A DNA stretch of 64,000 bases. Origin: Pseudomonas azadiae (lineage in GTDB: Bacteria > Pseudomonadota > Gammaproteobacteria > Pseudomonadales > Pseudomonadaceae). The notes below the pieces were generated by a model, which saw nothing but the letters and a program-made list of their open reading frames with translations, made no database searches and had not been told where the DNA came from. The position numbers were made by a program, and so were the translations under genes. This document shows positions 32,489-42,977 of the stretch, in pieces (position 1 is the stretch's first letter; every line of letters begins with the position of its first letter). The stretch is from the NCBI RefSeq assembly GCF_019145355.1, contig NZ_JAHSTY010000001.1, forward strand, positions 2,914,001-2,978,000, given 5' to 3'.

Positions 32489-32815
32489 ATGCAGCGTATC
32501 AAGGGCTATCACGCTCACATCTACTTTGACGCCAGCACCCTCGAACAGGCGCGCACCCTGTGCGAAGACGCCGCCAAGCTTTTTCCGCTGCGCATGGGGC
32601 ATGTGCACGAACGGCCCGTGGGCCCGCATCCGGACTGGAGCTGCCAATTGGCGTTCGACCCCGAATACATCGGCGTAGTCCTGCCGTGGCTGGCGCTGCA
32701 CCGCAATGGCCTGGTGGTGTTCCTGCATCCCGATACCGGGGATGACCTCAAGGACCATACCGACTATGCGATCTGGATGGGCGCCATGCGCGAACTGGAC
32801 CTGTCGAATTTTTAA
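32489..32815 (+). CDS. DOPA 4,5-dioxygenase-like protein
   Basis: A 108-residue single-domain protein starting MQRIKGYHAHIYFDASTLEQA. The histidine-bearing motifs HAHIYF, MGHVHERPVGPHP and VFLHPDTGDD are those of the small DOPA 4,5-dioxygenase family, which binds Fe(II) and resembles enzymes of betalain synthesis. The bacterial role is unknown. AAGGGATCCGGAG upstream supports the start. It follows the LysR gene by 31 bp on the same strand and may be transcribed with it. Confidence 0.85.
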   Translation: MQRIKGYHAHIYFDASTLEQARTLCEDAAKLFPLRMGHVHERPVGPHPDWSCQLAFDPEYIGVVLPWLALHRNGLVVFLHPDTGDDLKDHTDYAIWMGAMRELDLSNF

Positions 32816-32877
32816 GCCTCTGTATCAGATAGCGCCTGAGCTACTGCCCAGTTAAAGCCGGAAATATCGTAGGATTG

Positions 32878-32924
32878 ATCTCAATTTGTCCCATTATATG
32901 AGATAGTTATTTATATATTGAGAT
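32878..32924. promoter_or_regulatory. Possible operator region upstream of the dgo genes
   Basis: An AT-rich patch holds the inverted pair ATCTCAAT (32878-32885) and ATTGAGAT (32917-32924), with the imperfect palindrome TCCCATTATATGAGA (32889-32903) between them. TCNCATNNNATGNGA resembles operators of IclR-type regulators. It lies 68 bp before dgoK. Assignment to a particular regulator is inference. Confidence 0.45.
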
Positions 32925-32991
32925 ACGGCCAGTCATAGGTTTATATTCGCCCATCTGCTTTTTTCAGCACCCACTCATTTCAGGTGAAGCG

Positions 32992-33951
32992 ATGCAGGCG
33001 CAATTGATCGCGCTCGATTGGGGAACCAGTTCCCTTCGTGCTTATAGACTCGGCCCCGCAGGCGTAGTGCTGGAACAGCGCTCGCTGGCCTGGGGCATCA
33101 TGCATTTGCCCAGCGAGCCTCGAGACATTGCCGGTGTACGTTGCAGCGATGGCTTCGAATTGGCGTTCGATGCGGCATGTGGCGACTGGCTTGACGCCGA
33201 ACCAAACCTTGCAGTGATCGCCTGTGGCATGGTCGGCAGCGCCCAGGGTTGGAGCGAGGCGGCTTACCGCAACACGCCGGTCGATGTCGCCAGCCTCAGC
33301 CAGGCCTTGCACCGCGTGCGCAGCTTGCGCGGGATCGACGTGCATATCGTGCCGGGCGTGATCGAAAAGAGGGGCTTGCCCAACGTGATGCGCGGCGAAG
33401 AAACCCAGGTACTGGGCGTGCTGCAGGGGCTCGGCAGCGACGTACTGATCGGCCTGCCCGGCAGCCATTCCAAATGGGTCGAAGTGGTCGAAGGCTGCAT
33501 TACCCACTTCGATACCTTCATGACCGGCGAGGTGTTCGCGGTGCTGAGCAAGCACAGCATCCTCGGGCGCACCCAGCAACCATGCGAACAATTCCAGGCC
33601 GAAGCCTTTGACCGAGGCGTGCAAGTGGCGCTTTCCAAAGACGGCCAGCGCGGCGTGCTGTCGACCCTGTTCAGCGCGCGCACCCTTGGCCTCACCGCCG
33701 AACTCGCTCCCGACCAGCAGCCTGATTACCTCTCAGGCTTGCTCCTCGGCCATGAACTGGCGGGGTTGCCGGACAGTGCACGGCACAAGCAGATCATCCT
33801 GGTCGGCGCCGCTGCCCTTTGCGCCCGCTATCAACGCGCCCTCGCCCTCTGCGGCTTTGCCCACGTCAGCCTGGCGCAGGAAGCCAGCGAACGCGGCCTG
33901 TGGCAACTGGCCGAAGCGGCCGGGCTCATTCAACCTGTAACGGAGGCCTGA
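32992..33951 (+). CDS. dgoK: 2-dehydro-3-deoxygalactonokinase
   Basis: DgoK phosphorylates 2-keto-3-deoxygalactonate (KDGal) to KDPGal in D-galactonate breakdown. The 319-residue protein starts MQAQLIALDWGTSSLRAYRLG, the sugar-kinase phosphate-1 motif typical of DgoK, and contains LIGLPGSHSKWVEV and THFDTFMTGEVFAVL. It is the first gene of dgoK-dgoA-dgoD-dgoT and one base separates its stop from dgoA. Confidence 0.95.
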   Translation: MQAQLIALDWGTSSLRAYRLGPAGVVLEQRSLAWGIMHLPSEPRDIAGVRCSDGFELAFDAACGDWLDAEPNLAVIACGMVGSAQGWSEAAYRNTPVDVASLSQALHRVRSLRGIDVHIVPGVIEKRGLPNVMRGEETQVLGVLQGLGSDVLIGLPGSHSKWVEVVEGCITHFDTFMTGEVFAVLSKHSILGRTQQPCEQFQAEAFDRGVQVALSKDGQRGVLSTLFSARTLGLTAELAPDQQPDYLSGLLLGHELAGLPDSARHKQIILVGAAALCARYQRALALCGFAHVSLAQEASERGLWQLAEAAGLIQPVTEA

Positions 33952-33952
33952 C

Positions 33953-34573
33953 ATGCTCAAGCAAGCACTCGCGCAAAACGGTTTGATCGCCATTCTGCGC
34001 GGCATCCGCCCGGACGAAGCCCAGGCCGTCGGCCAGGTGCTCTACCAGGCTGGGTTTCGTGTGATCGAAGTCCCGCTCAATTCGCCCGATCCCTATACCA
34101 GCATCCGCACCCTGCGCGACAGCCTGCCCGCCGATTGCCTGATCGGTGCAGGTACGGTGTTGCTGCCTGAGCAGGTTGAGCAGGTCAAAGCGGCCGGCGG
34201 CCAAGTGATCGTGATGCCGCATAGCGACGCCAAGGTCTTGCGCGCCGCGAAAGCCGCAGGCCTGTACTTGTCGCCGGGCGTGGCTACGCCTACCGAAGCC
34301 TTCGCCGCGCTGGCCGAAGGCGCCGACGTGTTGAAACTGTTCCCCGCCGAGCAAATGGGCCCATCGGTGATCAAGGCGTGGTTGGCGGTATTGCCGGCAG
34401 GCACTTTGCTGCTGCCGGTGGGTGGCATCACCCCGGACAACATGCAAGTGTTTATCGACGCCGGCGCCAAAGGCTTCGGGCTGGGTTCCGGGTTGTTCAA
34501 ACCGGGTATGACCGTGGATCAGGTAGCGAGCCGCGCCCATGCTTATGTCGCCGCCTGGAAAGCCTTGAGCTGA
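33953..34573 (+). CDS. dgoA: 2-dehydro-3-deoxy-6-phosphogalactonate aldolase
   Basis: DgoA cleaves KDPGal to pyruvate and glyceraldehyde 3-phosphate. The 206-residue class I aldolase belongs to the KDPG/KDPGal family: IAILRGIRPDEA, the Glu in VIEVPLNSPDP, and LIGAGTVL; the Schiff-base Lys is in DVLKLFPAEQMGP. Tightly coupled to dgoK upstream; 48 bp separates it from dgoD. Confidence 0.95.
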   Translation: MLKQALAQNGLIAILRGIRPDEAQAVGQVLYQAGFRVIEVPLNSPDPYTSIRTLRDSLPADCLIGAGTVLLPEQVEQVKAAGGQVIVMPHSDAKVLRAAKAAGLYLSPGVATPTEAFAALAEGADVLKLFPAEQMGPSVIKAWLAVLPAGTLLLPVGGITPDNMQVFIDAGAKGFGLGSGLFKPGMTVDQVASRAHAYVAAWKALS

Positions 34574-34621
34574 CTATAAGTTCTGCGCCCACAGGCGCCG
34601 CATCTATAAGAGAGATAACAG

Positions 34622-35770
34622 ATGAAAATCACCAAACTGACGACCTTTATCGTCCCGCCGCGCTGGTGCTTCCTGAAGGTCGAAACCGACCAGGGCGTGA
34701 CCGGCTGGGGTGAACCCGTGGTGGAAGGCCGCGCCCACACCGTAGCGGCTGCCGTCGAAGAATTGTCCGACTACCTGATCGGCAAAGACCCACGCAATAT
34801 CGAAGACATCTGGACCGTGCTCTATCGCGGCGGCTTCTACCGTGGCGGTGCCGTGCACATGAGCGCCCTCGCCGGTATCGACCAGGCGTTGTGGGACATC
34901 AAGGGCAAGGCCCTCGGTGTGTCGGTCAGCGATCTGCTTGGCGGTCAGGTGCGTGACAAGATCCGCGTGTACTCGTGGATTGGTGGCGACCGCCCGGCCG
35001 ATACCGCCCGCGCCGCCCAGGAAGCCGTGGCTCGTGGGTTTACCGCGGTGAAAATGAACGGCACCGAAGAATTGCAGTTCGTCGACAGCTTCGAAAAAGT
35101 CGACCTGGCCCTGGCCAACGTCGCCGCGGTGCGTGATGCGGTCGGCCCGAACGTCGGCATCGGCGTCGACTTCCATGGCCGCGTGCACAAGCCCATGGCC
35201 AAGGTGCTGATGAAAGAGCTGGACCCGTACAAACTGATGTTTATCGAAGAGCCGGTGCTGAGCGAGAACTACGAAGCGCTCAAGGAACTGGCGCCGCTGA
35301 CCAGCACGCCGATTGCCTTGGGCGAGCGTCTGTTTTCGCGCTGGGACTTCAAGCGCGTGCTCAGCGAAGGCTACGTCGACATCATCCAGCCGGATGCTTC
35401 CCACGCCGGCGGCATCACCGAAACCCGCAAGATCGCCAACATGGCCGAAGCCTACGACGTGGCGCTGGCCTTGCACTGCCCGCTGGGCCCGATTGCCCTG
35501 GCGGCCTGCCTGCAGCTGGATGCGGTGTGCTACAACGCGTTTATACAGGAGCAAAGCTTGGGCATTCATTACAACGAGAGCAACGATCTGCTCGATTACG
35601 TGCGCGACCCGGGCGTGTTCGACTATGACCAGGGCTTTGTGAAGATCCCCAACGGACCGGGCCTGGGTATCGAGATCAACGAGGAATACGTGATCGAGCG
35701 CGCGGCCATCGGCCATCGCTGGCGCAACCCGATCTGGCGCCACGCCGACGGCAGCTTTGCCGAGTGGTGA
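34622..35770 (+). CDS. dgoD: D-galactonate dehydratase
   Basis: DgoD dehydrates D-galactonate to KDGal. The 382-residue enolase-superfamily protein starts [23 protein letters not shown] as in E. coli DgoD. Metal ligands appear in [11 protein letters not shown] (Asp), FIEEPVL (Glu) and [13 protein letters not shown] (Glu), and the catalytic His lies in LALHCPLGP, with [10 protein letters not shown] before it. A REPIN lies after it, before dgoT. Confidence 0.96.
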   Translation: MKITKLTTFIVPPRWCFLKVETDQGVTGWGEPVVEGRAHTVAAAVEELSDYLIGKDPRNIEDIWTVLYRGGFYRGGAVHMSALAGIDQALWDIKGKALGVSVSDLLGGQVRDKIRVYSWIGGDRPADTARAAQEAVARGFTAVKMNGTEELQFVDSFEKVDLALANVAAVRDAVGPNVGIGVDFHGRVHKPMAKVLMKELDPYKLMFIEEPVLSENYEALKELAPLTSTPIALGERLFSRWDFKRVLSEGYVDIIQPDASHAGGITETRKIANMAEAYDVALALHCPLGPIALAACLQLDAVCYNAFIQEQSLGIHYNESNDLLDYVRDPGVFDYDQGFVKIPNGPGLGIEINEEYVIERAAIGHRWRNPIWRHADGSFAEW

Positions 35771-35796
35771 TTTCCTTCTGACGAAACCGGATCAAA

Positions 35797-35885
35797 TGTG
35801 GGAGCTGGCTTGCCTGCGAAAGCGGTGCATCAGTGCCAGAGATGCAAGCTGACCCACCGCTTTCGCAGGCAAGCCAGCTCCCACA
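35797..35885. repeat. REPIN, inward-facing, between dgoD and dgoT
   Basis: Arms GTGGGAGCTGGCTTGCCTGC and the reverse complement enclose a centre that continues the pairing (GCGAAAGCGGTG/CACCGCTTTCGC). It interrupts the same-strand dgo genes, so dgoT may need its own promoter or be expressed at a different level. Confidence 0.92.
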
Positions 35886-35942
35886 TTGACCGCGTTCCGT
35901 CAGTAAGATCTGTCCTCAACAAACATAAAAAGAGGCACCCCC

Positions 35943-37247
35943 ATGCACCCTGAATCCCTCACCGGGCAGGCTCCTTTAGTCACGCCTACCCGAAAGCGTT
36001 TTTTCATCATGGTGCTGCTGTTCATCACCGTGGTGATCAACTACCTCGACCGCAGCAACCTGTCGATTGCCGCCCCGGCGCTGACCAGCGACCTGGGCAT
36101 CGACCCGGTGCACGTCGGGCTGATCTTCTCGGCCTTCGGCTGGACCTACGCCGCCATGCAGATCCCCGGTGGCTGGCTGGTGGACCGCGTACCGCCGCGC
36201 ATTCTCTACACCGCTGCGCTGTTGCTGTGGTCCATCGCCACCGTGATGCTCGGCTTCGCCGCCAGCTTTATCGCGCTGTTCGTGCTGCGCATGGCGGTGG
36301 GTGCGTTGGAAGCCCCGGCGTATCCGATCAACAGCCGCGTGGTCACTACCTGGTTTCCCGAGCGCGAGCGCGCCACGGCGATTGGTGTGTACACCTCGGG
36401 GCAGTTTGTCGGCCTGGCGTTTCTCACGCCGGTTTTGGCCTGGCTGCAACACGCGTTTGGCTGGCACATGGTGTTTGTCGCCACCGGCGGCGTGGGAATT
36501 GTGTGGGCGCTGATCTGGTATGCGGTGTATCGCGAACCCAAGGATTTCAAAGGCGCCAACGCGGCTGAAATCGAGCTGATCCGCGAAGGCGGTGGCCTGG
36601 TGGACATGCAGGAAAAAACCACCAAGGCGCCGTTCAGTTGGGTCGACCTGGGCATCGTGTTGAGCAAACGCAAACTCTGGGGCATCTACCTGGGGCAGTT
36701 CTGCCTGAACTCCACGCTGTGGTTTTTCCTGACCTGGTTCCCAACCTACCTGGTGAAATATCGCGGCATGGACTTCATCAAGTCCGGCCTGCTGGCGTCG
36801 CTGCCGTTCCTGGCGGCGTTCGTCGGCGTGCTGTGCTCGGGGATCTTTTCCGATTGGCTGATTCGTCGCGGCGCGTCGGTGGGGTTTGCGCGCAAGTTGC
36901 CGATCATTGGCGGCTTGCTGATTTCCACGGCGATCATCGGCGCCAACTACGTGGACTCGACGGCCTGGGTGATCGCGTTCCTGGCGCTGGCGTTCTTTGG
37001 TAACGGCTTGGCGTCGATCACCTGGTCGCTGGTGTCGACCCTGGCACCGGCGCGGCTGCTGGGCCTGACCGGTGGGGTGTTCAACTTCATCGGCAATCTG
37101 TCGGCGATAGCCACGCCGATCGTGATTGGCTTCTTGGCCAGTGGCGATTCGTTTGCGCCGGCGATTACCTATATCGCGGTGCTGGCGTTGCTGGGGGCAC
37201 TGTCCTACATATTGCTGGTGGGCAAGGTCGAGCGGATCGAGTTGTAA
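35943..37247 (+). CDS. dgoT: MFS D-galactonate transporter
   Basis: A 434-residue major facilitator of the anion:cation symporter family, which takes up D-galactonate with protons. It has 12 hydrophobic segments, starts TRKRFFIMVLLFITVVINYLDRSNLSIAAPAL (the ACS-family NYLDR signature) and carries a central cytoplasmic loop near residues 205-235. Position after dgoD makes galactonate the likely substrate. The second half contains FFGNGLASITWSLVS, typical of the family. Confidence 0.93.
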   Translation: MHPESLTGQAPLVTPTRKRFFIMVLLFITVVINYLDRSNLSIAAPALTSDLGIDPVHVGLIFSAFGWTYAAMQIPGGWLVDRVPPRILYTAALLLWSIATVMLGFAASFIALFVLRMAVGALEAPAYPINSRVVTTWFPERERATAIGVYTSGQFVGLAFLTPVLAWLQHAFGWHMVFVATGGVGIVWALIWYAVYREPKDFKGANAAEIELIREGGGLVDMQEKTTKAPFSWVDLGIVLSKRKLWGIYLGQFCLNSTLWFFLTWFPTYLVKYRGMDFIKSGLLASLPFLAAFVGVLCSGIFSDWLIRRGASVGFARKLPIIGGLLISTAIIGANYVDSTAWVIAFLALAFFGNGLASITWSLVSTLAPARLLGLTGGVFNFIGNLSAIATPIVIGFLASGDSFAPAITYIAVLALLGALSYILLVGKVERIEL

Positions 37248-37252
37248 GTAGT

Positions 37253-37276
37253 ACGGGCGACCTTGCGGTCGCCCGT
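37253..37276 (+). terminator. Stem-loop after dgoT
   Basis: ACGGGCGACC pairs perfectly with GGTCGCCCGT around a TTGC loop, 6 bp beyond the dgoT stop and 11 bp from the end of the convergent oxidase gene. There is no T tract, so it may protect the 3' ends of both transcripts rather than be an efficient intrinsic terminator. Confidence 0.6.
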
Positions 37277-37286
37277 CACGTTCGGC

Positions 37287-38942
37287 TTAGGGCACCGACA
37301 TTTCGTTACGGAACATATTCTGCGGGTCCCAGCGTTTTTTGGTACGCCGCAGGCGGCTTTCGATCATAAGGTTAGGGAAGAAGATCTTGTACCACTGCGG
37401 GTTGAGCCCCTGGCCTGGAATGCCGCCATAAAACAACATATCCCAGTCGGGGTAGTTGATGTAGCAGCCCTCAAACTCATTGTTGACCGGAACGCCACCG
37501 TCATTGGCGAAGGCTGCGCAAAACAGCCCCCGGATCCAGTCCGCGTGGGCTTGGTCCGTAGCGGTGCTTTTACCGGACCAATAGCATTGCGGCTGCCATT
37601 TCAGGTACGACGAACGCTGCGAGACCGATGATTGCGCGAGTACCGTCGGGCTGGCCGCATTGATCTGGCCGCCGAAGGACTGGATCTGGATCAGGCTCTG
37701 AGTCAGATATCCATTGGGATCACCCAACGTCAGCGTGTCCCAGATCGCCTGCAGCACCTTTTTGGTAAACCCGCCCTTCTGGTAAGCCGACTTATACCGG
37801 CCACATTGGTTTGCCCCCGAACCGTTGAGGGTTTGCTGGCAATGCAGCCAATCCATTTGACGCGTGGCCGCCAAGGCTGATGACAATGAACTGATCATAC
37901 GCCCGGCCGGGTTGCTGCGTGGCAGGTGGATCGCAGGTGACTGGCTGAGGCATTCGGCGGCGGGGATGCCGATTGCGGTCAGCATGGTTGTTACGAAGTC
38001 ATCAAAGGCTGCCCGGTCCTGTAGCCCGCCATCCTTGTCCACATAATGGACGCTCAGGGTAACGTTGCCGGTGTTCTGGTGGCGCATCTCCAGTTTGGTG
38101 GCCAGGCCCCAGGTGTTGCGATTGGCCTGGTTGCGGGCAAACCAATCCTGATAGGCCGTCAGCAGCTTGTCGAGGGCAAGCTTGTTCAACTGCGACCAGT
38201 CCCACTCCATCACCAGCCACAGCACCTCGGTTGGGGCGTCGGGCAAAGTGTCGAAGTAATAGCCGGTGATAATACCGAACTGTCCGCCGCCTGCTCCGCA
38301 ACACGCGGCGAACAGATCCAGGTCATCCAGATTGGGGCTGTTGCGGGCTACATGCACAGGGATCAAACCGTTACCTTGGGCGTTGGGTACCAGCATATCG
38401 ACGCCGCTCAGCCAGTCACACACCAGGCCATCCTTGCGTGACAGCAACCCGTAGGCGCCTCCGCAAATATGACCGCCCAGCCCGACCGAGTAACACGAAC
38501 CACCGGGCAGGCTTTTGTTGGCCAATTTGTACAGTGCCACGTAGGCATCCCAGTTCTGACCGCCCGCGCCCAGGCGAAAGCTGTAGCGAAGAGGTGAGTT
38601 TGGCACCAGCTCCGAGGCAATTTGACCGCTGACGTCGTACACCACCTGGTTGAGTTGGCTGATATCCAGAATCGACAGCGTCTCGGTGCTATTGGGCATC
38701 TTGTTTGAGACGAAACCTTCATAGCAGTGACCGCCGCTGCGTACGGTTATCCGGCCATCCTTCTGCGCCAGCGCATCTTCGGCGGCGTCGATAATGTCTT
38801 GGACGTTTTGACAGAGGTAGATCCGGTCGGCGCCTGCGGGCGAAGACTGGCCCTGAACATTGCCCAACGGCCAGCGCAGGTTGAAGCCTTTCTGCAAGGT
38901 CGAATGACGGGGGTCTGAAGCGGTAATGAGATCAAATGCCAT
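37287..38942 (-). CDS. Berberine-bridge-enzyme-like FAD-linked oxidase
   Basis: A 551-residue VAO/PCMH-family flavoenzyme. The FAD domain has RSGGHCYEGF with His72, the position of the 8-alpha-histidyl link, and GGSCYSVGLGGHICGGAYG with Cys150, the position of the 6-S-cysteinyl link, so bicovalent flavin attachment is predicted. The C-terminal berberine-bridge motif is WDPQNMFRNEMSVP. Relatives include oligosaccharide and hexose oxidases and alkaloid or antibiotic oxidases. No signal peptide is seen. It converges on the dgo genes, so oxidation of a galactose-type sugar to a lactone is a possible link, but this is inference; the substrate is unknown. Confidence 0.9.
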   Translation of the reverse strand: MAFDLITASDPRHSTLQKGFNLRWPLGNVQGQSSPAGADRIYLCQNVQDIIDAAEDALAQKDGRITVRSGGHCYEGFVSNKMPNSTETLSILDISQLNQVVYDVSGQIASELVPNSPLRYSFRLGAGGQNWDAYVALYKLANKSLPGGSCYSVGLGGHICGGAYGLLSRKDGLVCDWLSGVDMLVPNAQGNGLIPVHVARNSPNLDDLDLFAACCGAGGGQFGIITGYYFDTLPDAPTEVLWLVMEWDWSQLNKLALDKLLTAYQDWFARNQANRNTWGLATKLEMRHQNTGNVTLSVHYVDKDGGLQDRAAFDDFVTTMLTAIGIPAAECLSQSPAIHLPRSNPAGRMISSLSSALAATRQMDWLHCQQTLNGSGANQCGRYKSAYQKGGFTKKVLQAIWDTLTLGDPNGYLTQSLIQIQSFGGQINAASPTVLAQSSVSQRSSYLKWQPQCYWSGKSTATDQAHADWIRGLFCAAFANDGGVPVNNEFEGCYINYPDWDMLFYGGIPGQGLNPQWYKIFFPNLMIESRLRRTKKRWDPQNMFRNEMSVP

Positions 38943-39111
38943 GATGTACTCCTGGGAGCCAAGGATGACTTCTGATGCAGCTAACTTAACGACCGAGAGG
39001 CAAGAACTGCGGGGGCTTGCAGAGGCGGTTAGACGGCAATAGGCATGAAGTGCTGGTGGGGTGACGGCATGTCACCCCACAAGCCTAGCGCAAGAATCCA
39101 GACAGGCGCGC

Positions 39112-39920
39112 TTACCGACGAGCGTTACGCACGCCTTCCGACAGCGCCGCGCAATGGCTCAATACGCCATCGATCGCCTGCTGGTCGCTGCTGGCGCTGG
39201 CGATGTGATCGATCAGCGCGGAACCCACCACCACGCCATCAGCCAAACGCGCGATCGCGGCGGCTTGCTCCGGTGTGCGGATACCGAAGCCGATGCTGAT
39301 CGGCAGGTCGGTATGGCGACGCAGGCGGGTCACGGCCTCTTCGACGTGTTCCAGGGTGGCCGCGCCGGCACCGGTCACGCCCGCTACAGACACGTAATAC
39401 ACAAAGCCGGAGCTGCCGTTGAGCACGGTCGGCAGGCGCACATCATCGGTCGTCGGCGTGGTCAGGCGGATAAAGTCGATGCCGGCGGCTTGGGCCGGGT
39501 CGCACAGTTCGCCGTTATGCTCGGGCGGCATGTCGACCACGATCAGGCCGTCGACGCCGGCCTCCTTGGCGTCGGCGATGAACTGCGGCACGCCGTATTT
39601 GTGGATCGGGTTGAAGTAGCCCATCAGCACCAGCGGGGTGTCGTTGTTGTCCTTGCGGAACTCGCGAACCATCTGCAGGGTTTTCGCCAGGTTCTGCTTG
39701 GCCTCCAGTGCGCGGATGTTGGCCAGCTGAATCGCCGGGCCGTCGGCCATTGGATCGGTAAAGGGCATGCCGAGCTCGATCACATCGGCGCCGGCGGCCG
39801 GCAAGCCTTTGAGGATTGCCAATGAGGTGTCATAGCCAGGGTCGCCGGCGGTGACGAAGGTCACCAGAGCGGCGCGGTTTTGTTCTTTAAGCTGCGCGAA
39901 GCGGGTTTGCAGGCGGCTCA

Positions 39921-39921
<1 letters not shown>
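39112..39921 (-). CDS. trpA: Tryptophan synthase alpha subunit
   Basis: TrpA cleaves indole-3-glycerol phosphate to indole and G3P. ATG at 39921 ([20 protein letters not shown]) overlaps the trpB stop and gives 269 residues. Catalytic Glu lies in [19 protein letters not shown] and the Asp in MPPEHNG-preceding LIVVDMP; the phosphate-binding GFGIRTPEQ follows. Together with TrpB it forms the alpha2beta2 channel complex. Confidence 0.98.
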
Positions 39922-41201
<1,280 letters not shown>

Positions 41202-41255
41202 CGCTCTACGCTGAAAACCGATAAGATCGCCGTAACCTGTCAGGAAAACTCACAG

Positions 41256-42152
41256 ATGAGCCGAGACCTTCCACCCCTTAATGCGCTGCGCGCGTTTGAA
41301 GCCACCGCGCGGCTCAACAGCGTCAGCCAGGCAGCCGAGCAATTGCACGTCACTCACGGCGCCGTCAGCCGCCAGTTGAAGGTGTTGGAAGCACACGTGG
41401 GTGTCAGCCTTTTTATCAAGGATGGACGCGGCCTTAAACTCACAGATTCCGGTATCCGTTTACGCGATGTCAGCGCCGAGGCGTTTGAGCGATTAAGGGA
41501 TGTGTGTGCAGAACTGACCCAGGCCAGCGCCGACGCGCCCTTCGTACTCGGCTGCTCGGGCAGTTTGTTGGCGCGCTGGTTGATTCCGCGCCTGGGTCGC
41601 TTGAATGCGGACCTGCCGGACCTGCGCCTGCACCTTTCGGCGGGTGACGGTGACCTTGACCCCCGGCGGCCGGGTCTCGATGCCCTGCTGCTGTTCGCCG
41701 AGCCGCCATGGCCGGCGGACATGCAAGTGTTCGAGCTGGCCAGCGAACGTATCGGCCCGGTGATGAGCCCGCGCTTTGCCGGCTATGAGCGTTTGCGCCA
41801 GGCGCCTGCCGCCGCGTTGTGCAGTGAAGCGTTGCTGCACACCACATCGCGCCCGCAGGCTTGGCCCAGCTGGGCGCAGCAACACGGGATCGCGCCAGGC
41901 GCGTTGAAACACGGCCAGGGGTTTGAGCATTTGTATTATTTGCTAGAGGCGGCGGTGGCCGGACTGGGCGTGGCGATTGCGCCGCAGCCGCTGGTCGCCG
42001 AGGACGTGCGGGCAGGTCGCCTGGTGGCGCCGTGGGGGTTCAGCGAAACCCCGGCGCACCTGGCGTTGTGGCTGCCCAAGCGCGCCGCGGATGGGCGCGC
42101 CGGGCATCTGGCGCAGTGGCTCAAGGCTGAGCTGTTGCGCCAGCCCCTATAG
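41256..42152 (+). CDS. trpI: LysR-family activator TrpI
   Basis: TrpI activates trpBA in response to indoleglycerol phosphate. The 298-residue protein has the LysR helix-turn-helix at about 6-65 ([38 protein letters not shown]) and an inducer domain. Divergent orientation from trpBA is the classic Pseudomonas arrangement and supports the name. It ends 12 bp before the end of the convergent DUF883 gene. Confidence 0.95.
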   Translation: MSRDLPPLNALRAFEATARLNSVSQAAEQLHVTHGAVSRQLKVLEAHVGVSLFIKDGRGLKLTDSGIRLRDVSAEAFERLRDVCAELTQASADAPFVLGCSGSLLARWLIPRLGRLNADLPDLRLHLSAGDGDLDPRRPGLDALLLFAEPPWPADMQVFELASERIGPVMSPRFAGYERLRQAPAAALCSEALLHTTSRPQAWPSWAQQHGIAPGALKHGQGFEHLYYLLEAAVAGLGVAIAPQPLVAEDVRAGRLVAPWGFSETPAHLALWLPKRAADGRAGHLAQWLKAELLRQPL

Positions 42153-42163
42153 AGGGTAAAAAA

Positions 42164-42490
42164 TCAGTCACCGCGTTTGCACAGCAGGTAAGCCGCCAGC
42201 AGCCCCAGTGCGCCTACAGCCACACCGGCTGTAGTCCATGGGTGCTCTTGTGCGTAGTCGCGTGTTGCAACACTGGTTTCACGAAGTTTGACTTTGCTTT
42301 CTTCGTAGGCATCGCTGATCAGATGGCGGGAGTGCTTGAGGGCATTCTCGGCATTACTTTTCAAGGCCTTCAGCGTCTTGCGCGACTCGTCGGACGCATC
42401 GTCCTTGAGGCTCTCAAGGGACTTGAGCAGGCTCGAAATCTCGGCTTCCATGCTTTCCAGTGACGCTTTGCGTAAAGAAGTGTTGGCCAT
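42164..42490 (-). CDS. DUF883 (ElaB/YqjD-like) membrane protein
   Basis: A 108-residue protein: a long charged amphipathic, coiled-coil-like helix (MEAEISSLLKSLESLKDDASDESRK...) followed by one C-terminal membrane segment (TTAGVAVGALGLLAAYLLC) and a short basic end. This tail-anchored form is that of ElaB/YqjD, which bind ribosomes at the membrane in stationary-phase E. coli. The role here is inferred by family only. Confidence 0.9.
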   Translation of the reverse strand: MANTSLRKASLESMEAEISSLLKSLESLKDDASDESRKTLKALKSNAENALKHSRHLISDAYEESKVKLRETSVATRDYAQEHPWTTAGVAVGALGLLAAYLLCKRGD

Positions 42491-42564
42491 TTGGACTCTC
42501 CTGACGTGATTGAGTGGCGTGTGTAGATACCGACTGCGTCCGTCTCAGAAAGTGCAGTAAATCT

Positions 42565-42592
42565 GAACTTTCCAGGCGCAACGGCCGCCTGA
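42565..42592 (+). promoter_or_regulatory. AlgU (sigma-22)-like promoter upstream of dodecin
   Basis: GAACTT, a 17-base spacer and CCTGA (one base from TCTGA) lie 56 bp before the dodecin start. The -35 element matches the ECF consensus exactly; the -10 element is imperfect. Confidence 0.4.
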
Positions 42593-42647
42593 AGCAGTAC
42601 GAAGATTGACTGCTAGGCTCCATAAACGTCCCTTAAGGAGAAAAACC

Positions 42648-42863
42648 ATGACCGATCATCACACCTACAAGAAAGTCGAACTGGTGGGCTCGTCCACCAC
42701 CACAATCGAAGATGCGATCCAGAATGCCCTGGCTGAAGCCAGCAAGAGCCTCAAGCACCTGGAATGGTTTGAAGTGACTGAAACCCGTGGGCATATCGAA
42801 GACGGCAAGGTTGCCCACTATCAGGTCACGCTCAAGGTGGGATTCCGAATTGCCAGCAGTTGA
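42648..42863 (+). CDS. Dodecin flavin-binding protein
   Basis: A 71-residue dodecin: [66 protein letters not shown]. Dodecins form hollow dodecamers that store or buffer flavins; the Trp in HLEWFEV is the residue that stacks on flavin. ATG at 42648 follows AAGGAG by seven bases, so the longer frame upstream is not used. Confidence 0.95.
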   Translation: MTDHHTYKKVELVGSSTTTIEDAIQNALAEASKSLKHLEWFEVTETRGHIEDGKVAHYQVTLKVGFRIASS

Positions 42864-42874
42864 TCCGCTGAGTT

Positions 42875-42880
42875 GAACTT
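42875..42880 (+). promoter_or_regulatory. GAACTT -35-like element upstream of the first DUF1161 gene
   Basis: TTGAACTTTGC repeats the motif seen upstream of dodecin and osmC, 98 bp before the DUF1161 start. No good -10 partner is seen at 16-17 bases, so it is only a weak candidate. Confidence 0.25.
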
Positions 42881-42977
42881 TGCTGACTGGCCGATTGCCA
42901 TAACCTGCGCTACACCGTTGGGGAGCCGATGCGACAGCGTCGGCGCGTTCTATTCGATCAGCGCAAGGAAGTAACGG

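Noticed and set aside
34574..34621. Weak hairpin between dgoA and dgoD as a terminator
   Set aside because: Pairing is short (GCGCC/GGCGC type) with no T tract, and the genes form one pathway on one strand, so read-through is expected.
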